The position numbers were made by a program, and so were the translations under genes. From a virus, in the IMG/VR virus record IMGVR_UViG_3300038549_000090, positions 1 to 27,943 of that record: a DNA stretch of 27,943 bases; one strand, 5' to 3'. Below the pieces are notes generated by a model. The model ran no database searches. It had not been told where the DNA came from and saw only the letters and a program-made list of their open reading frames with translations. Below, one piece after another: positions 5,880 to 13,816 of this stretch. Numbering within the stretch: the first letter of the stretch is position 1; each line of letters begins with the position of its first letter.

Positions 5880-8399
5880 TCACGCCGGCGCGACCGTCCA
5901 GGCGAACCACGAGCCGTCGCTCGGGAACGTCTGCGGATCGCCGTCGGCGTGCACGACGCGCACGCGCGCCTGGTGCGTGCCGGCGATCGAGGTGTCCCCG
6001 CTCGCCCAGGTGTAGCGCACCTGCGCCGCGCTCGCGTCGACGACGGTCATCGCGACCGTCGCGGCGGTACCGTCGGGACGCCGCCACACCAGCGAGACGC
6101 TCTGCGCGCTCGCGAGCCCCGCGACGGGTGCGCCGTTGAGGAGCAGGGTCACGACCAGATCCGGCTCCAGATCGCCGGCGACGAGGGACACGGACACGGG
6201 GACCTCCACGGTGGCGACAGCAGGAGCGAGAGAGACGGCGCCGAGCGCGGGCGCGAGCAGGATCGTGCCGCGGCCCCACGGGCGCGAAGCCGCCACCACC
6301 GAGCCGAGCGCGGCGGCGTAGCCCGTCCACGTACTGACGATCGGATCGGCCACGAGCCGCCGGCTGCGCAGGAGCACGACGTCGAGGGTCGCGAGCGCGT
6401 ACGCGACCGGCTCCGCGGTGAGCGTGACCGTGCTCGACGCGGTCTGCACGACGAGCGCGGCGTCCGCCCCGGACCACGCGATCGCGGCGGCGTCGCCGGC
6501 GATCCGCCGCGCGATCTGGAGTCCCGCGTCGAGGCCGCCCCACGCGTAGCTCGCGGGATCGGCCACGATGCGCGCGCCCGAGTAGATCGTCGCGTCGGCG
6601 CCGCTCCACGCGTAGGCACCGTGGGCGGCGGGGAGCGTGCGTGTGGCCCGCAGCCCCGCGTCGGAGCCGGCGATCGCGAGCGACGCCGCGTCGGCGATCA
6701 GCACGCGCGTGCGGGACAGCGCGGCGTCCTGGCCGCTCCACGTCGCGACGGCGGCGTCCGCCACGATCCGGCGGGCGGCGAGCGCGCCGGCGGCGGCACC
6801 GGTCCACGCGAACGCGACGGGATCCGCGATCAGCCCGCGCCCGAGGCGCAGCGTTGCGTCGGCGCCTGCGACCGCGTAGCTCGTCGCGTCGGCCGTCACG
6901 CGCAGTCCGCGGCGCGGCGTCGCGTCGGCGCCGCTCCACGCGTAGCTCGTCGGATCCGCCACCATCGAGCGCGGTCCCTGGATCGCGACGATCGTCGTGA
7001 TCGCGCCCTGATTCGGCGTGTGGCTCCACGTGACCGAGTAGGTCCCGGCCGCGCTCACCTCGCGCGTGGCCATCACCATCGGGATCTCGCCGTACTGGTA
7101 GTTCACGAGCACTGACTGGCGCACCGTCCAGCCCGCGCTCGGCACGGACGTATACGGCGCGCCGACGCCGCTGCCGCCGGGGCCGCCCGTCCCGCTGAAC
7201 GGCGGCACGACGGGCGAGGATCCCCACCAGAACGCGACGAGCATCGCCTTGCCGTCGACGGTGACGCTGCCGCTCGTCACGGTGCCGCCCGCGCCGGTGT
7301 TGCCGATCTGCGCGAGTGCGTGCGTGATGCGCGCGCCCGCGGGCACGCCACCGACGACGGCGACGGCCATCGTGTGCTCGTCGGCGGGCGTGACGGTGCC
7401 GAGGAACTGGTGCCCGGCTCCACCGCTCATCGCCGCGCCGCCCGCGCCGCGGATCGTCCAGGTGCGCACACCCCACGACCCGCCGAAGTCGGCATAGGCC
7501 TCGTAGGCGTGCAGGGCCGAGAACGTGTTGCCACGCGAGTCCGAGACAGCCGAGGTGTCCGCGAGCCGACCGCCGACGCCGAGGATCGCGAGCGCGCCGC
7601 TCGACGGCGTGTCGAGCGTGATCGTCGCGTTGCGATTGCTGTACGGGTAGGGCTGCCAGTCGAGCCCGCTCGTCACGTACTCGAGGACGCCGCCGGGGCC
7701 GATCGTCGCGTCGGCACCACTCCACGCGTAGCTCGTCGGATCGGCGGCGAGCCGACGCCCGACGAGCAGCCCGACGTCGGCGCCGCTCCACGCATAGACG
7801 CCCGTCGGCAGCGGCGGCGCACCGGCCGCGAGATACGCGTCCTGCCCGGCCCACGCGTAGCTCGTCGCGTCGGCCGTCGCCCGCCGTCCGATCTTGAGCG
7901 CCGCGTCGGCGCCCGTGATCGCGTAGCTGGTCGCGTCCGCCGCGATCCCGTCGACGCCGTCGTCGACAAGGCCGAACGTGCCGGCGATCGTGTAGCCCGA
8001 CGTGCTCGGCACGCCGCCCGCGGTCATGGATCCGGCCGAGAAGTACGGCCCGCTCGTCGTCCACGTGAACGTGCCGTTGCCGCTCGTCGCGCCGCTGATC
8101 GTCCCGCTCTTGGCGGCCATGTCGAGCCGCACGACGATCGTCGCGCCCGCGCCCCACGTCAGCGAGCGCGAGAACACCTCGACGTCGGCCGTCGTGAACA
8201 GGCGCAGCGTCGAGTCGACGATCCAGACGCCGCCCGACGGCTGGCCGAACAGCGCATGGTAGCCGGCGTACGTCGAGCCGCTCGCCGACGAGAACGTGAA
8301 GCGGAAGCGCCAGACGCCTCCGTCCATCGTCGCGCGCGGCCACGCGCCGTCGGCGAACGTCTGCGGATTCGACGAGACGGTGAGGATCGTGGTCGCCAC
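5880..8399 (-). CDS. Repeat-rich tail-tip / receptor-binding protein with C-terminal BppU-like Ig domain
   Basis: The 839-residue product is modular. Residues 1-150 form a lectin-like beta domain (VWRFRFTFSSASGSTYAGYH and onward). Residues 154-232 hold four copies of a repeat of about 22 residues (consensus ADPTSYAWSGADATL followed by a basic RR or GRR). Residues 236-480 form a separate Gly/Thr-rich beta domain. Residues 481-700 hold ten more repeats. Residues 740-839 (DLEPDLVVTLLLNGAP, RYTWASGDTSIAGTHQARV, DGDPQTFPSDGSW) match the pattern of BppU N-terminal-type Ig domains in baseplate upper proteins. Repeats of the 'ADAxSYxxTGxDAxL' kind occur in other phage tail proteins. The start is GTG at 8399, 13 bases after the upstream stop, with no good ribosome site. 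A surface tail protein that touches the host or tail core is inferred. Confidence 0.7.
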   Translation of the reverse strand: MATTILTVSSNPQTFADGAWPRATMDGGVWRFRFTFSSASGSTYAGYHALFGQPSGGVWIVDSTLRLFTTADVEVFSRSLTWGAGATIVVRLDMAAKSGTISGATSGNGTFTWTTSGPYFSAGSMTAGGVPSTSGYTIAGTFGLVDDGVDGIAADATSYAITGADAALKIGRRATADATSYAWAGQDAYLAAGAPPLPTGVYAWSGADVGLLVGRRLAADPTSYAWSGADATIGPGGVLEYVTSGLDWQPYPYSNRNATITLDTPSSGALAILGVGGRLADTSAVSDSRGNTFSALHAYEAYADFGGSWGVRTWTIRGAGGAAMSGGAGHQFLGTVTPADEHTMAVAVVGGVPAGARITHALAQIGNTGAGGTVTSGSVTVDGKAMLVAFWWGSSPVVPPFSGTGGPGGSGVGAPYTSVPSAGWTVRQSVLVNYQYGEIPMVMATREVSAAGTYSVTWSHTPNQGAITTIVAIQGPRSMVADPTSYAWSGADATPRRGLRVTADATSYAVAGADATLRLGRGLIADPVAFAWTGAAAGALAARRIVADAAVATWSGQDAALSRTRVLIADAASLAIAGSDAGLRATRTLPAAHGAYAWSGADATIYSGARIVADPASYAWGGLDAGLQIARRIAGDAAAIAWSGADAALVVQTASSTVTLTAEPVAYALATLDVVLLRSRRLVADPIVSTWTGYAAALGSVVAASRPWGRGTILLAPALGAVSLAPAVATVEVPVSVSLVAGDLEPDLVVTLLLNGAPVAGLASAQSVSLVWRRPDGTAATVAMTVVDASAAQVRYTWASGDTSIAGTHQARVRVVHADGDPQTFPSDGSWFAWTVAPA
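6300..6959 (-). repeat. In-gene array of ten ~22-residue repeats (second block)
   Basis: This region encodes residues 481-700 of the 839-residue tail protein. Each unit begins AD(P/A)xSYAW(S/T)G(A/Q)DA and ends in a basic x-RR-(I/L)(V/A) segment, with a period of 66 bases. Later copies have drifted more than the first. Confidence 0.75.
7704..7940 (-). repeat. In-gene array of four ~22-residue repeats (first block)
   Basis: This region encodes residues 154-232 of the same protein. Its last copy (ADPTSYAWSGADAT) is identical in protein, and nearly so in DNA, to the first copy of the second block. The two copies flank the central domain. Confidence 0.75.
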
Positions 8400-8412
8400 G
8401 CGGGCGTCCGAT

Positions 8413-8826
8413 CTAGGTCAGCGTCGCGAGGGCAGCGCCGAAGTCGACGGTGAAGGTCTCGCCCGCCGCGAGGGTGACCGAAGAGCCGTAGTCGTAGTAA
8501 CCCATCAGGTGCTTCGTCGCCGTCGTGTCGTCGTAGATCACGGCGTAGCGGAACGGCCCGATCGAGCCGCCGCTCGCCGTGAACGTGACGTCCACGGCGG
8601 CGAGGGTGCCGGTGCCGCCGCTCGCCGAGTACGTGTTCTGGATGTCGACGCCGCCGGCGGGGTAGCCGTTGCCGGCGGAGATCTCGGTGATCTGCGAGAA
8701 CTGCGAGTGCGTCGCCACGTTCGGCGCCGTGTTGGTCAGCGCCAGCTTGAGCGTGTCGGTGTTGAGGTTCATGCCGCCGACGCCGAGCGCGCCGACCCAG
8801 CTCTGGTACTTGACGAACGTGGCCAT
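8413..8826 (-). CDS. Conserved small tail structural protein
   Basis: The 137-residue product follows a pattern seen in many phage structural modules. An N-terminal LNTDTLKLALTNTAPN block (residues 21-36) is followed by ITEISAGNGYPAGGVDI (46-62), then beta strands with FRYAVIYDDTT and a LAAGETFTVDF ending. Proteins of this type lie near the tail genes or act as decoration proteins; the precise role is not settled. It is the first gene after the tape measure, across a 36-base gap that carries only the two promoter boxes. The ATG at 8826 lacks a Shine-Dalgarno sequence. The next gene follows after 13 bases. Confidence 0.68.
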   Translation of the reverse strand: MATFVKYQSWVGALGVGGMNLNTDTLKLALTNTAPNVATHSQFSQITEISAGNGYPAGGVDIQNTYSASGGTGTLAAVDVTFTASGGSIGPFRYAVIYDDTTATKHLMGYYDYGSSVTLAAGETFTVDFGAALATLT

Positions 8827-8832
8827 GCGTCG

Positions 8833-8861
8833 ACCGTCGAGTACCGTCGAGCGGCGGTCGA
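8833..8861 (-). promoter_or_regulatory. Putative leaderless promoter before the 8413-8826 gene
   Basis: TCGACC (8856-8861), then a 17-base spacer starting GCCGCT, then GACGGT (8833-8838), then six bases to the ATG at 8826. The boxes fill the short gap after the tape measure stop. Confidence 0.55.
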
Positions 8862-8862
8862 A

Positions 8863-11800
8863 TCAGCGCCCCGTCAGCCGACCGCGCAGCGCGGGCGCGT
8901 GACGTCGGAGCGAGTTGAGGACGTAGGTTTCCGACGAGGATTCCATGAACGCGCGCATCCGCGACTCGTCGGAGACGTTGACGATCCGCAACGAGACCGG
9001 CGCACCGCCGCCGTCGCCGCCGCCCGCGGGGGAGCGTCCGCCGCGCGGCTCGACGGTGACCCGCTCGCCGGCGGACGCGCGGAACGCGACGACGTTGCGA
9101 TCGATCCCCGGCGCGCCGCCGACCATCCACGACCCGCCGTGCGCGAACGCCGGCAGGTCGAAGATCGTGTTCACCGCCGCGATCCCGCTCGCGATCCCCT
9201 CGCCGCCGCCACCACCACCGCCCTTGAGCGCGCCGAGCAGCAGGTTCACGCCCTCGCGGAACATGAGGCGCGTCAGGTCCGCGATCATCGCGTCGATCAT
9301 CTTCCGCCACGACGTCTCGGCGCCCGTCGCCATCGCAACGAACGCATCCTCGATCGACCCGATCGCGTTGCTGACGACTCCGGCGAGTCCGTCGCTCGCG
9401 CGCGTCACCTCGTCGAGCATCGCTGCGAAGCTGCCCTTCTGCGCCTGCGTCTTCTCGTTCGCGCTCGCGAGCTCCTGCTTGAGCCGCGCGACCTCGGCCG
9501 TGTACTCGGCGGCGGTGAGGCGTCCGTCCGCGTGGAGCCGGTACACGGTCTGGAGTCCGCGCGCGTAGTCGTAGAGCGGCGCGCGCACCTCCTCGAGCAC
9601 CTTGCGCTCGGCGTCGGCCTGCTTGGCCGCGGCGGTCTCGCGCACCAGCGCGGCGACGTTCTCGTCGGTGATCCGCGCGCCCGCGGTCGCCAGCGCGTTG
9701 CGCGCTTCGATCGCGGCGAGCTCGCGCTGGCGCTCCGTTGCGTTGAGCCGCGTGGCGTCGATCTCGGCACGCTTCGCCTCGATCAGGCGGTACAGCGCGT
9801 CGGTCTCGGCGAGGTACTTCACCTCGATCCCGCTCGTCGGCGCGACGGCGGTCGGCGTGTTGCCCACGGCCGCCGCGGGCTCGGCGTCGTAGCCGATCGC
9901 GAGATCCTGGCCACCCATCCGGCGCGGCCCGACGAGCCCCGCGCCGCGGGGCAGCTCGCCGGTGCGGGTCGGCACGGCCGCCGCGGCCTTCGCGAGCTGC
10001 TCCGCGTACTGCTGCGCGTCGATCTTCCCGGCGCGGAACAGCGCGTTGAGCTGCCCGACGGTGATCGAGTACGTGAGCAGCGGATCGCGAAGCTGCTTGA
10101 GCACGTCGACGGTGGGCAGCGACGAGTCGGCGAGCGCCCGCATCTGCTCGGCGAAGAACTTCGCGGTGATGCCGCCGTCCTTGAGCTGCGCCTTGAGATC
10201 CGCGATCGCATCGGCGCGGTGCGCGAGCTCGGTGCGGTTCTTCACCGCGAGGTCGCCGCCGACCTTGTCGGCGTACTGCGCCTCGATCTTCAAATCGCGG
10301 AGCTGCCGCTGCGCCTCGACCTCGGCGCGCGTCGGCGGGTCGAGCCAGACTCCGCGTGCGCCTCGCGCCTTCGCGACCGCGGCTTCCAGCGCGGCGATCT
10401 GATCGGCCATGGCCAGGGGACCGGTCGGCTTGCCGAGCTTGCCGAGCTGCTCGAGGTACTCGCGCACCGTAAGGTCGCCGTGCTTCATCGCGCGCGTCAG
10501 ATCGTCGACGGCATCACGCCGCTCGTACTCCTCCTTGCGCACGCGCACGACGACGGCGCCGTAGTCACGATCCGAGTTCGCCTTCTCGAGCTGCACGTCG
10601 CGCAGCGCGCGCTCGGCGTTCAGTTCGAGGCGCGAGCGCTCGATGCGCGCCGCCGCGTCGCCGCCGGCCTGACGCCAGACGAGCGCGCGCATCGCCGCCG
10701 CATCGCGGATCACGGTCGTCGCCTCGCGCTCGCGAACGTTGAGCTTCGTGATCGCCTCCTCGTTCTCGTCGATCATGCCGCGCCATCCGCGCGCAGCCTC
10801 GGCGCCGCGCCGCGCGGCCTCCTCGAACTTCTTTGCGGCGCGGTCCGCGTTGATCTTCTCGATGGCGGTCTGGAGCTGCCCCGTCTGATCGACCCACCCC
10901 TCGAAGCGCTTGCCGACGTCGAACCCGACGCTGTCGAGAATCGCGTTGCGCGTCTGGAAGCCGGCGAGGTACTGCTGCTGATCGAACTTCGGCAGTTCGA
11001 TCCCCGCCTCCGCGGCGAACCGCGCCGTCTCCTGGAGCTTGGCGATCCGCTCCTGCTCGTCGGCGACGCGCTTCGCCGCGAGGTACCGCGCGGCGTCGAA
11101 CCTCGTCCACGAGTAGCCGAGCCCCTCGTTGATCGCCTTGAGCTCGCTCATCTCGGCGGCGAGCTTGGATGCCTTCTCGGGATCGAACGTCGCCTCGGCC
11201 TGCGCCTGCATCGCGCGCAACTGCGACGTCAGATCCGTCGCGCCGTCCTCGACGTCACCGATCGCTTTCGCCATCAACAACGACGACGACGTGAACATCC
11301 CGCTGTCGCGCGCGTACTCGCCGATCGCGGTGCCCGCGTCGGCGAGCCACCCGAGCGCGTCCTTGAGCAAGCCGAGCGGGTTGGTGATGTAAAGGATCGC
11401 CTCGCCGAGAGGACCCAGGGCCTCGCGCAGACCGTCGGACAGCACGCGCGCCGCATCGAACGCGTGCCCGACGAACTCGAGCGCGAACGAGAGCGTGTCG
11501 AGAGCCATGCCGATCGTTTTGAACAGCCCCGTCGACTCGAACAGCTTTCCGATCGCGACGGTGATCTGGTCCTTGAGCATCGTCCATTGCTGGCCGAGCG
11601 TCGGCACCGTCTTCGCGAAGTCGCGATCGATCGAGGCGCCCATCTTCTGAAACGCACCGACGACGACGCTCGCCGTCAGCTTGCCCTCCGAGGACATCTC
11701 GCGCAGCTTGCCGCGCGTGACGCCGAGGGCCTGCGTGAGCACCTGCGCGACGTAGGGCAGGTTCTCCATGATCGATCGGAACTCGTCGCCCTGCAGCCGC

Positions 11801-12804
11801 CCCGACGAGAGCGCCTGCCCAAGCTGCATCACACCCGCGCTCGCCTCGCTCGCGCTCGGGCCGCTGAGCTGCACCGACTTGTTCACACGCGTCGTCAGCG
11901 CGTCGAGCTCGGCGGAGCTCAGGCTCATTTCGCGCGTCGCGGCGCGGAAGCGAACGTAGGCGCTCGTCGTGGCCTCGACGGAGGAGCGGGTCGCGGTCGC
12001 GATGTCGCGCATCCGACCGAACGTCGCCGACACGCTCTCGCCTTCGCTCGCGACGGCGCGGAGCTTGTTCTGCATCTCCTGGTAGGCGTTGGCGGCGTCG
12101 AGCACCTCGCGCGCGCCGTACGCCGCCGCGGCGCTCAGCAGCGCACCCTTGCCCGCGGCGAGCAGGTTCATGCCGCCGCCGCCACCACCGCCACCACCGC
12201 CCGCGGGACCTCCCTTGCTGCGCGCGAGCTCGGAGCTGAGCTTCGACGCCTGCGCGCGGTACTCCTCGAGCGTGATCGCGCCGCGACGTGCGAGGCTGTT
12301 GAGCGTCTCGAGGTCGGCGGTGAAGCGCTGCGTGGGACCGCGGATCGCCTCGAGCATCGCCTGCTCGCGCTGGATCGCGGCCGCGACGCCCTCGAACGCG
12401 AGCCCGGCGCGGCCGAGCCCGCTGACGAGGCGCCCGTGCTCCGTCGCGGCGCCGGCGGCGTTGCCCCAGAGGACCGCGAGCGCGCTCGCGCCGCGGAACG
12501 ACGCCGCGGCGACCTGCCCGAGCGTGTCGGCGGTGTAGCGGCCCACGGTGCCGAAGCGCTCGAGCCCCGTGGCCCCGCGCGACGCGGCGCCGGAAGCCCT
12601 GGCGAGCGCGTCGAGCGCGACGGTCGCGCGATTCGCGTCCGAGGCGAAGCGCCCGAGCGCGTCGCGGCCCCGCGTCGCGCCGAGTTCGATCCCGCTGCCG
12701 ACCCGGGCGCCCGCGGTCTCGGCGGCCTCGAGCTTGCCGACGAGGCGCTCGACGCCCGTCTCGGCGCTGCGCGTGTCGCCCGTGATCCTGATCGTGAAGC
12801 TCAT
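8863..12804 (-). CDS. Tail tape measure protein
   Basis: The 1313-residue, mostly helical protein sets tail length and is threaded through the tail tube. Residues 230-410 carry the tape-measure N-terminal domain signature (VMQLGQALSSGRLQGDEF at 325-342, SIMENLPYVAQVLTQALG at 344-361). A ten-Gly run lies at 202-211 before a hydrophobic helix, and another Gly run at about 1195-1201. The C-terminus (FAHGGSWMVGGAPGIDRNVV, then SAGERVTV) is the usual tape measure tail end. Five helical 'GxITxxEYxxQ' motifs recur between residues 172 and 1108. At about 0.15 nm per residue, a known rule of thumb, the tail would be near 200 nm. The ATG overlaps the stop of the upstream chaperone frame (ATGA), with GAGGAGGA as ribosome site. 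Confidence 0.93.
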   Translation of the reverse strand: MSFTIRITGDTRSAETGVERLVGKLEAAETAGARVGSGIELGATRGRDALGRFASDANRATVALDALARASGAASRGATGLERFGTVGRYTADTLGQVAAASFRGASALAVLWGNAAGAATEHGRLVSGLGRAGLAFEGVAAAIQREQAMLEAIRGPTQRFTADLETLNSLARRGAITLEEYRAQASKLSSELARSKGGPAGGGGGGGGGGMNLLAAGKGALLSAAAAYGAREVLDAANAYQEMQNKLRAVASEGESVSATFGRMRDIATATRSSVEATTSAYVRFRAATREMSLSSAELDALTTRVNKSVQLSGPSASEASAGVMQLGQALSSGRLQGDEFRSIMENLPYVAQVLTQALGVTRGKLREMSSEGKLTASVVVGAFQKMGASIDRDFAKTVPTLGQQWTMLKDQITVAIGKLFESTGLFKTIGMALDTLSFALEFVGHAFDAARVLSDGLREALGPLGEAILYITNPLGLLKDALGWLADAGTAIGEYARDSGMFTSSSLLMAKAIGDVEDGATDLTSQLRAMQAQAEATFDPEKASKLAAEMSELKAINEGLGYSWTRFDAARYLAAKRVADEQERIAKLQETARFAAEAGIELPKFDQQQYLAGFQTRNAILDSVGFDVGKRFEGWVDQTGQLQTAIEKINADRAAKKFEEAARRGAEAARGWRGMIDENEEAITKLNVREREATTVIRDAAAMRALVWRQAGGDAAARIERSRLELNAERALRDVQLEKANSDRDYGAVVVRVRKEEYERRDAVDDLTRAMKHGDLTVREYLEQLGKLGKPTGPLAMADQIAALEAAVAKARGARGVWLDPPTRAEVEAQRQLRDLKIEAQYADKVGGDLAVKNRTELAHRADAIADLKAQLKDGGITAKFFAEQMRALADSSLPTVDVLKQLRDPLLTYSITVGQLNALFRAGKIDAQQYAEQLAKAAAAVPTRTGELPRGAGLVGPRRMGGQDLAIGYDAEPAAAVGNTPTAVAPTSGIEVKYLAETDALYRLIEAKRAEIDATRLNATERQRELAAIEARNALATAGARITDENVAALVRETAAAKQADAERKVLEEVRAPLYDYARGLQTVYRLHADGRLTAAEYTAEVARLKQELASANEKTQAQKGSFAAMLDEVTRASDGLAGVVSNAIGSIEDAFVAMATGAETSWRKMIDAMIADLTRLMFREGVNLLLGALKGGGGGGGEGIASGIAAVNTIFDLPAFAHGGSWMVGGAPGIDRNVVAFRASAGERVTVEPRGGRSPAGGGDGGGAPVSLRIVNVSDESRMRAFMESSSETYVLNSLRRHAPALRGRLTGR

Positions 12805-13690
12805 CGACGTCCTCCTCGTGCGGGCTGCGGCGCGCGCCGCGGCTTACTCGCGGCCTCCGACTTCCGCGTCGCCTCGGCGTGCTCGGCGTCGTCGACGCTG
12901 CGGATCACGTCGATCAGGATCGCGCGCGCGTCGTCGTCCAGATCCGCGCGCGCGTGGTGCTCCACCCACGCGACGATCGCGGTCCATGGGATCTTGCCGA
13001 CGACCATGCCGACGGGCCGGCAGGTGTCGAGATCGTTGAGCGCGCGGATCGCGAGCTCGAGCACGACGCCCGCGAACGGCCCGAGGCGCGGCTCCTCGGC
13101 GAGGATCGCGCGCTGTTCCGCGGTCGGCGGTCGGCCCTTGCGCGCGCCCTCCTCGATCGATCGCCGCACCACCACAGCGCGACGCTGCCACACGATCCAG
13201 GAGGCTACGCTTTTCCCAGCGCGGCTCCGTCGGCGGCGCCACCGGCCGGCGGTGCGCTCGTCGTCGCGTCGGCGAAGTTCGCCGGATCGGCGATCCAGCG
13301 CCGGAACTCGTCGGCCAGGTCGGTGCGCTGCTCGTGCAGCGCGAGCAGCAGCTCGGCGACCGCGGCCGGCACGCACGCCGCAGGCTCGTGATCGCCGTCG
13401 TGGTAGACGTGCTCCCACCGCACGACGCTCGTCTCCGCGATCGTCCGCAGCGTCTCGCGCTCGGCGGTGAGCGCGTAGTCGACCTGGCGATCGGGACCGA
13501 TCGCGGCGAGGTCGGAGCCGAACTCCGTCGCGAGCCGCGCGCTCGTGCGCAGCGACGCGGCGCGCACGCCGCTCGTCGAGGCGCCGAAGTGCCGACACCA
13601 CAGCACCGGCGGCGTGTGGCCGTCGGGGTGGAACGAGATGCCGTGGAACGTGAACGGCCGGGCCGGCCGCGGAGCGATCGTGAACGCCAT
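12801..13690 (-). CDS. Tail assembly chaperone G-T fusion made by -1 frameshift
   Basis: Translation starts at the ATG at 13690, slips back one base at GGGAAAA (13211-13217) and continues in the -1 frame as SVASWIVWQRRAVVVRRSIE and onward to a stop at 12801. This gives about 296 residues. The downstream frame encodes a compact helical domain of about 135 residues (EEPRLGPFAGVVLELAIRAL, then a Lys/Arg-rich tail) and has no good start of its own close to the junction. In lambda-like phages the G and G-T proteins bind tape measure and tube proteins during tail assembly, and the gene pair lies just before the tape measure gene, as here. The stop overlaps the tape measure ATG. The frame arrangement is seen directly; its use is inferred. 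Confidence 0.75.
13205..13690 (-). CDS. Tail assembly chaperone, G-like (unshifted product)
   Basis: The 161-residue product begins MAFTIAPRPARPFTFHGISF and ends LGKA before TAG at 13205. The N-terminus is beta-rich and the middle (FRRWIADPANFAD) helical, with an Ala/Gly-rich end where the slippery site lies. It sits between the tail tube and tape measure genes, the position of lambda gpG. The ATG at 13690 is chosen over the upstream TTG at 13777 because promoter boxes lie at the usual distance from it (second box ending 7 bases before ATG). No Shine-Dalgarno is visible. Sequence similarity to lambda G itself is not obvious, so the call rests on position and frameshift arrangement. Confidence 0.75.
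   Translation of the reverse strand: MAFTIAPRPARPFTFHGISFHPDGHTPPVLWCRHFGASTSGVRAASLRTSARLATEFGSDLAAIGPDRQVDYALTAERETLRTIAETSVVRWEHVYHDGDHEPAACVPAAVAELLLALHEQRTDLADEFRRWIADPANFADATTSAPPAGGAADGAALGKA
13211..13217 (-). promoter_or_regulatory. Programmed -1 ribosomal frameshift site GGGAAAA
   Basis: In the zero frame the codons read CTG GGA AAA GCG TAG, so the heptamer is G GGA AAA, a canonical X XXY YYZ slippery sequence. A GGAG seven bases upstream could act as the internal ribosome-binding stimulator known for bacterial -1 sites. The zero frame stops one codon after the AAA GCG pair, while the -1 frame stays open to the tape measure start. Confidence 0.8.
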
Positions 13691-13697
13691 GGCGACG

Positions 13698-13726
13698 ACG
13701 ATCGCGGCCGCGTCGGCGGCGGTCGA
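13698..13726 (-). promoter_or_regulatory. Putative leaderless promoter before the tail chaperone
   Basis: TCGACC (13721-13726), then a 17-base spacer beginning GCCGCC, then GATCGT (13698-13703), then seven bases to ATG at 13690. Confidence 0.55.
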
Positions 13727-13777
13727 AACCCTTACGGGGCCGGCGGTGAGGGCCGCGGCCGGCGCGCGGTGACCCAA

Positions 13778-13798
13778 CGACCGGGGCGTCTCCGGTCG
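13778..13798 (-). terminator. Possible terminator hairpin after the tail tube gene
   Basis: CGACCGG and CCGGTCG pair perfectly around a seven-base loop, about 18 bases after the tail tube stop. There is no U-run, only TTGGG, so it may be a Rho-independent terminator of weak type, a 3'-end stabiliser, or chance in GC-rich DNA. It lies in the longest gap of the structural module (126 bases). Confidence 0.35.
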
Positions 13799-13816
13799 CC
13801 CTCGACAGCGTGGCGA

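Noticed and set aside
5797-5883. A 28-codon frame starting GTG at 5883 with GTGA overlap, possibly a frameshifted start for the 292-residue gene
   Set aside because: It stops early, and promoter boxes plus spacing place the true start at GTG 5833 in the other frame. A sequencing frameshift is not needed to explain the gene.
6300-7940. Regular repeats considered as a CRISPR array or tandem non-coding repeat
   Set aside because: The 66-base period is in frame, the repeats drift at synonymous and conservative sites, and no spacer-repeat pattern is present.
5797-8343. A second 848-codon minus-strand frame over the repeat protein
   Set aside because: It is the same region read one base off. The translation is Arg/Asp-rich low-complexity, while the 839-residue frame has clear domains and repeats.
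8296-13470. A very long plus-strand open frame (1724 codons), and similar long ones at 3029-6139 and 15-2219
   Set aside because: They lie antisense to well-supported tail genes. The translations are Arg/Ala/Pro-rich with no domain pattern, and such frames are common in very GC-rich DNA.
13690-13777. A TTG start at 13777 that would add 29 residues to the tail chaperone
   Set aside because: The extension is Ala/Arg/Val-rich and would cover the promoter boxes. ATG 13690 lies at the standard distance from those boxes.
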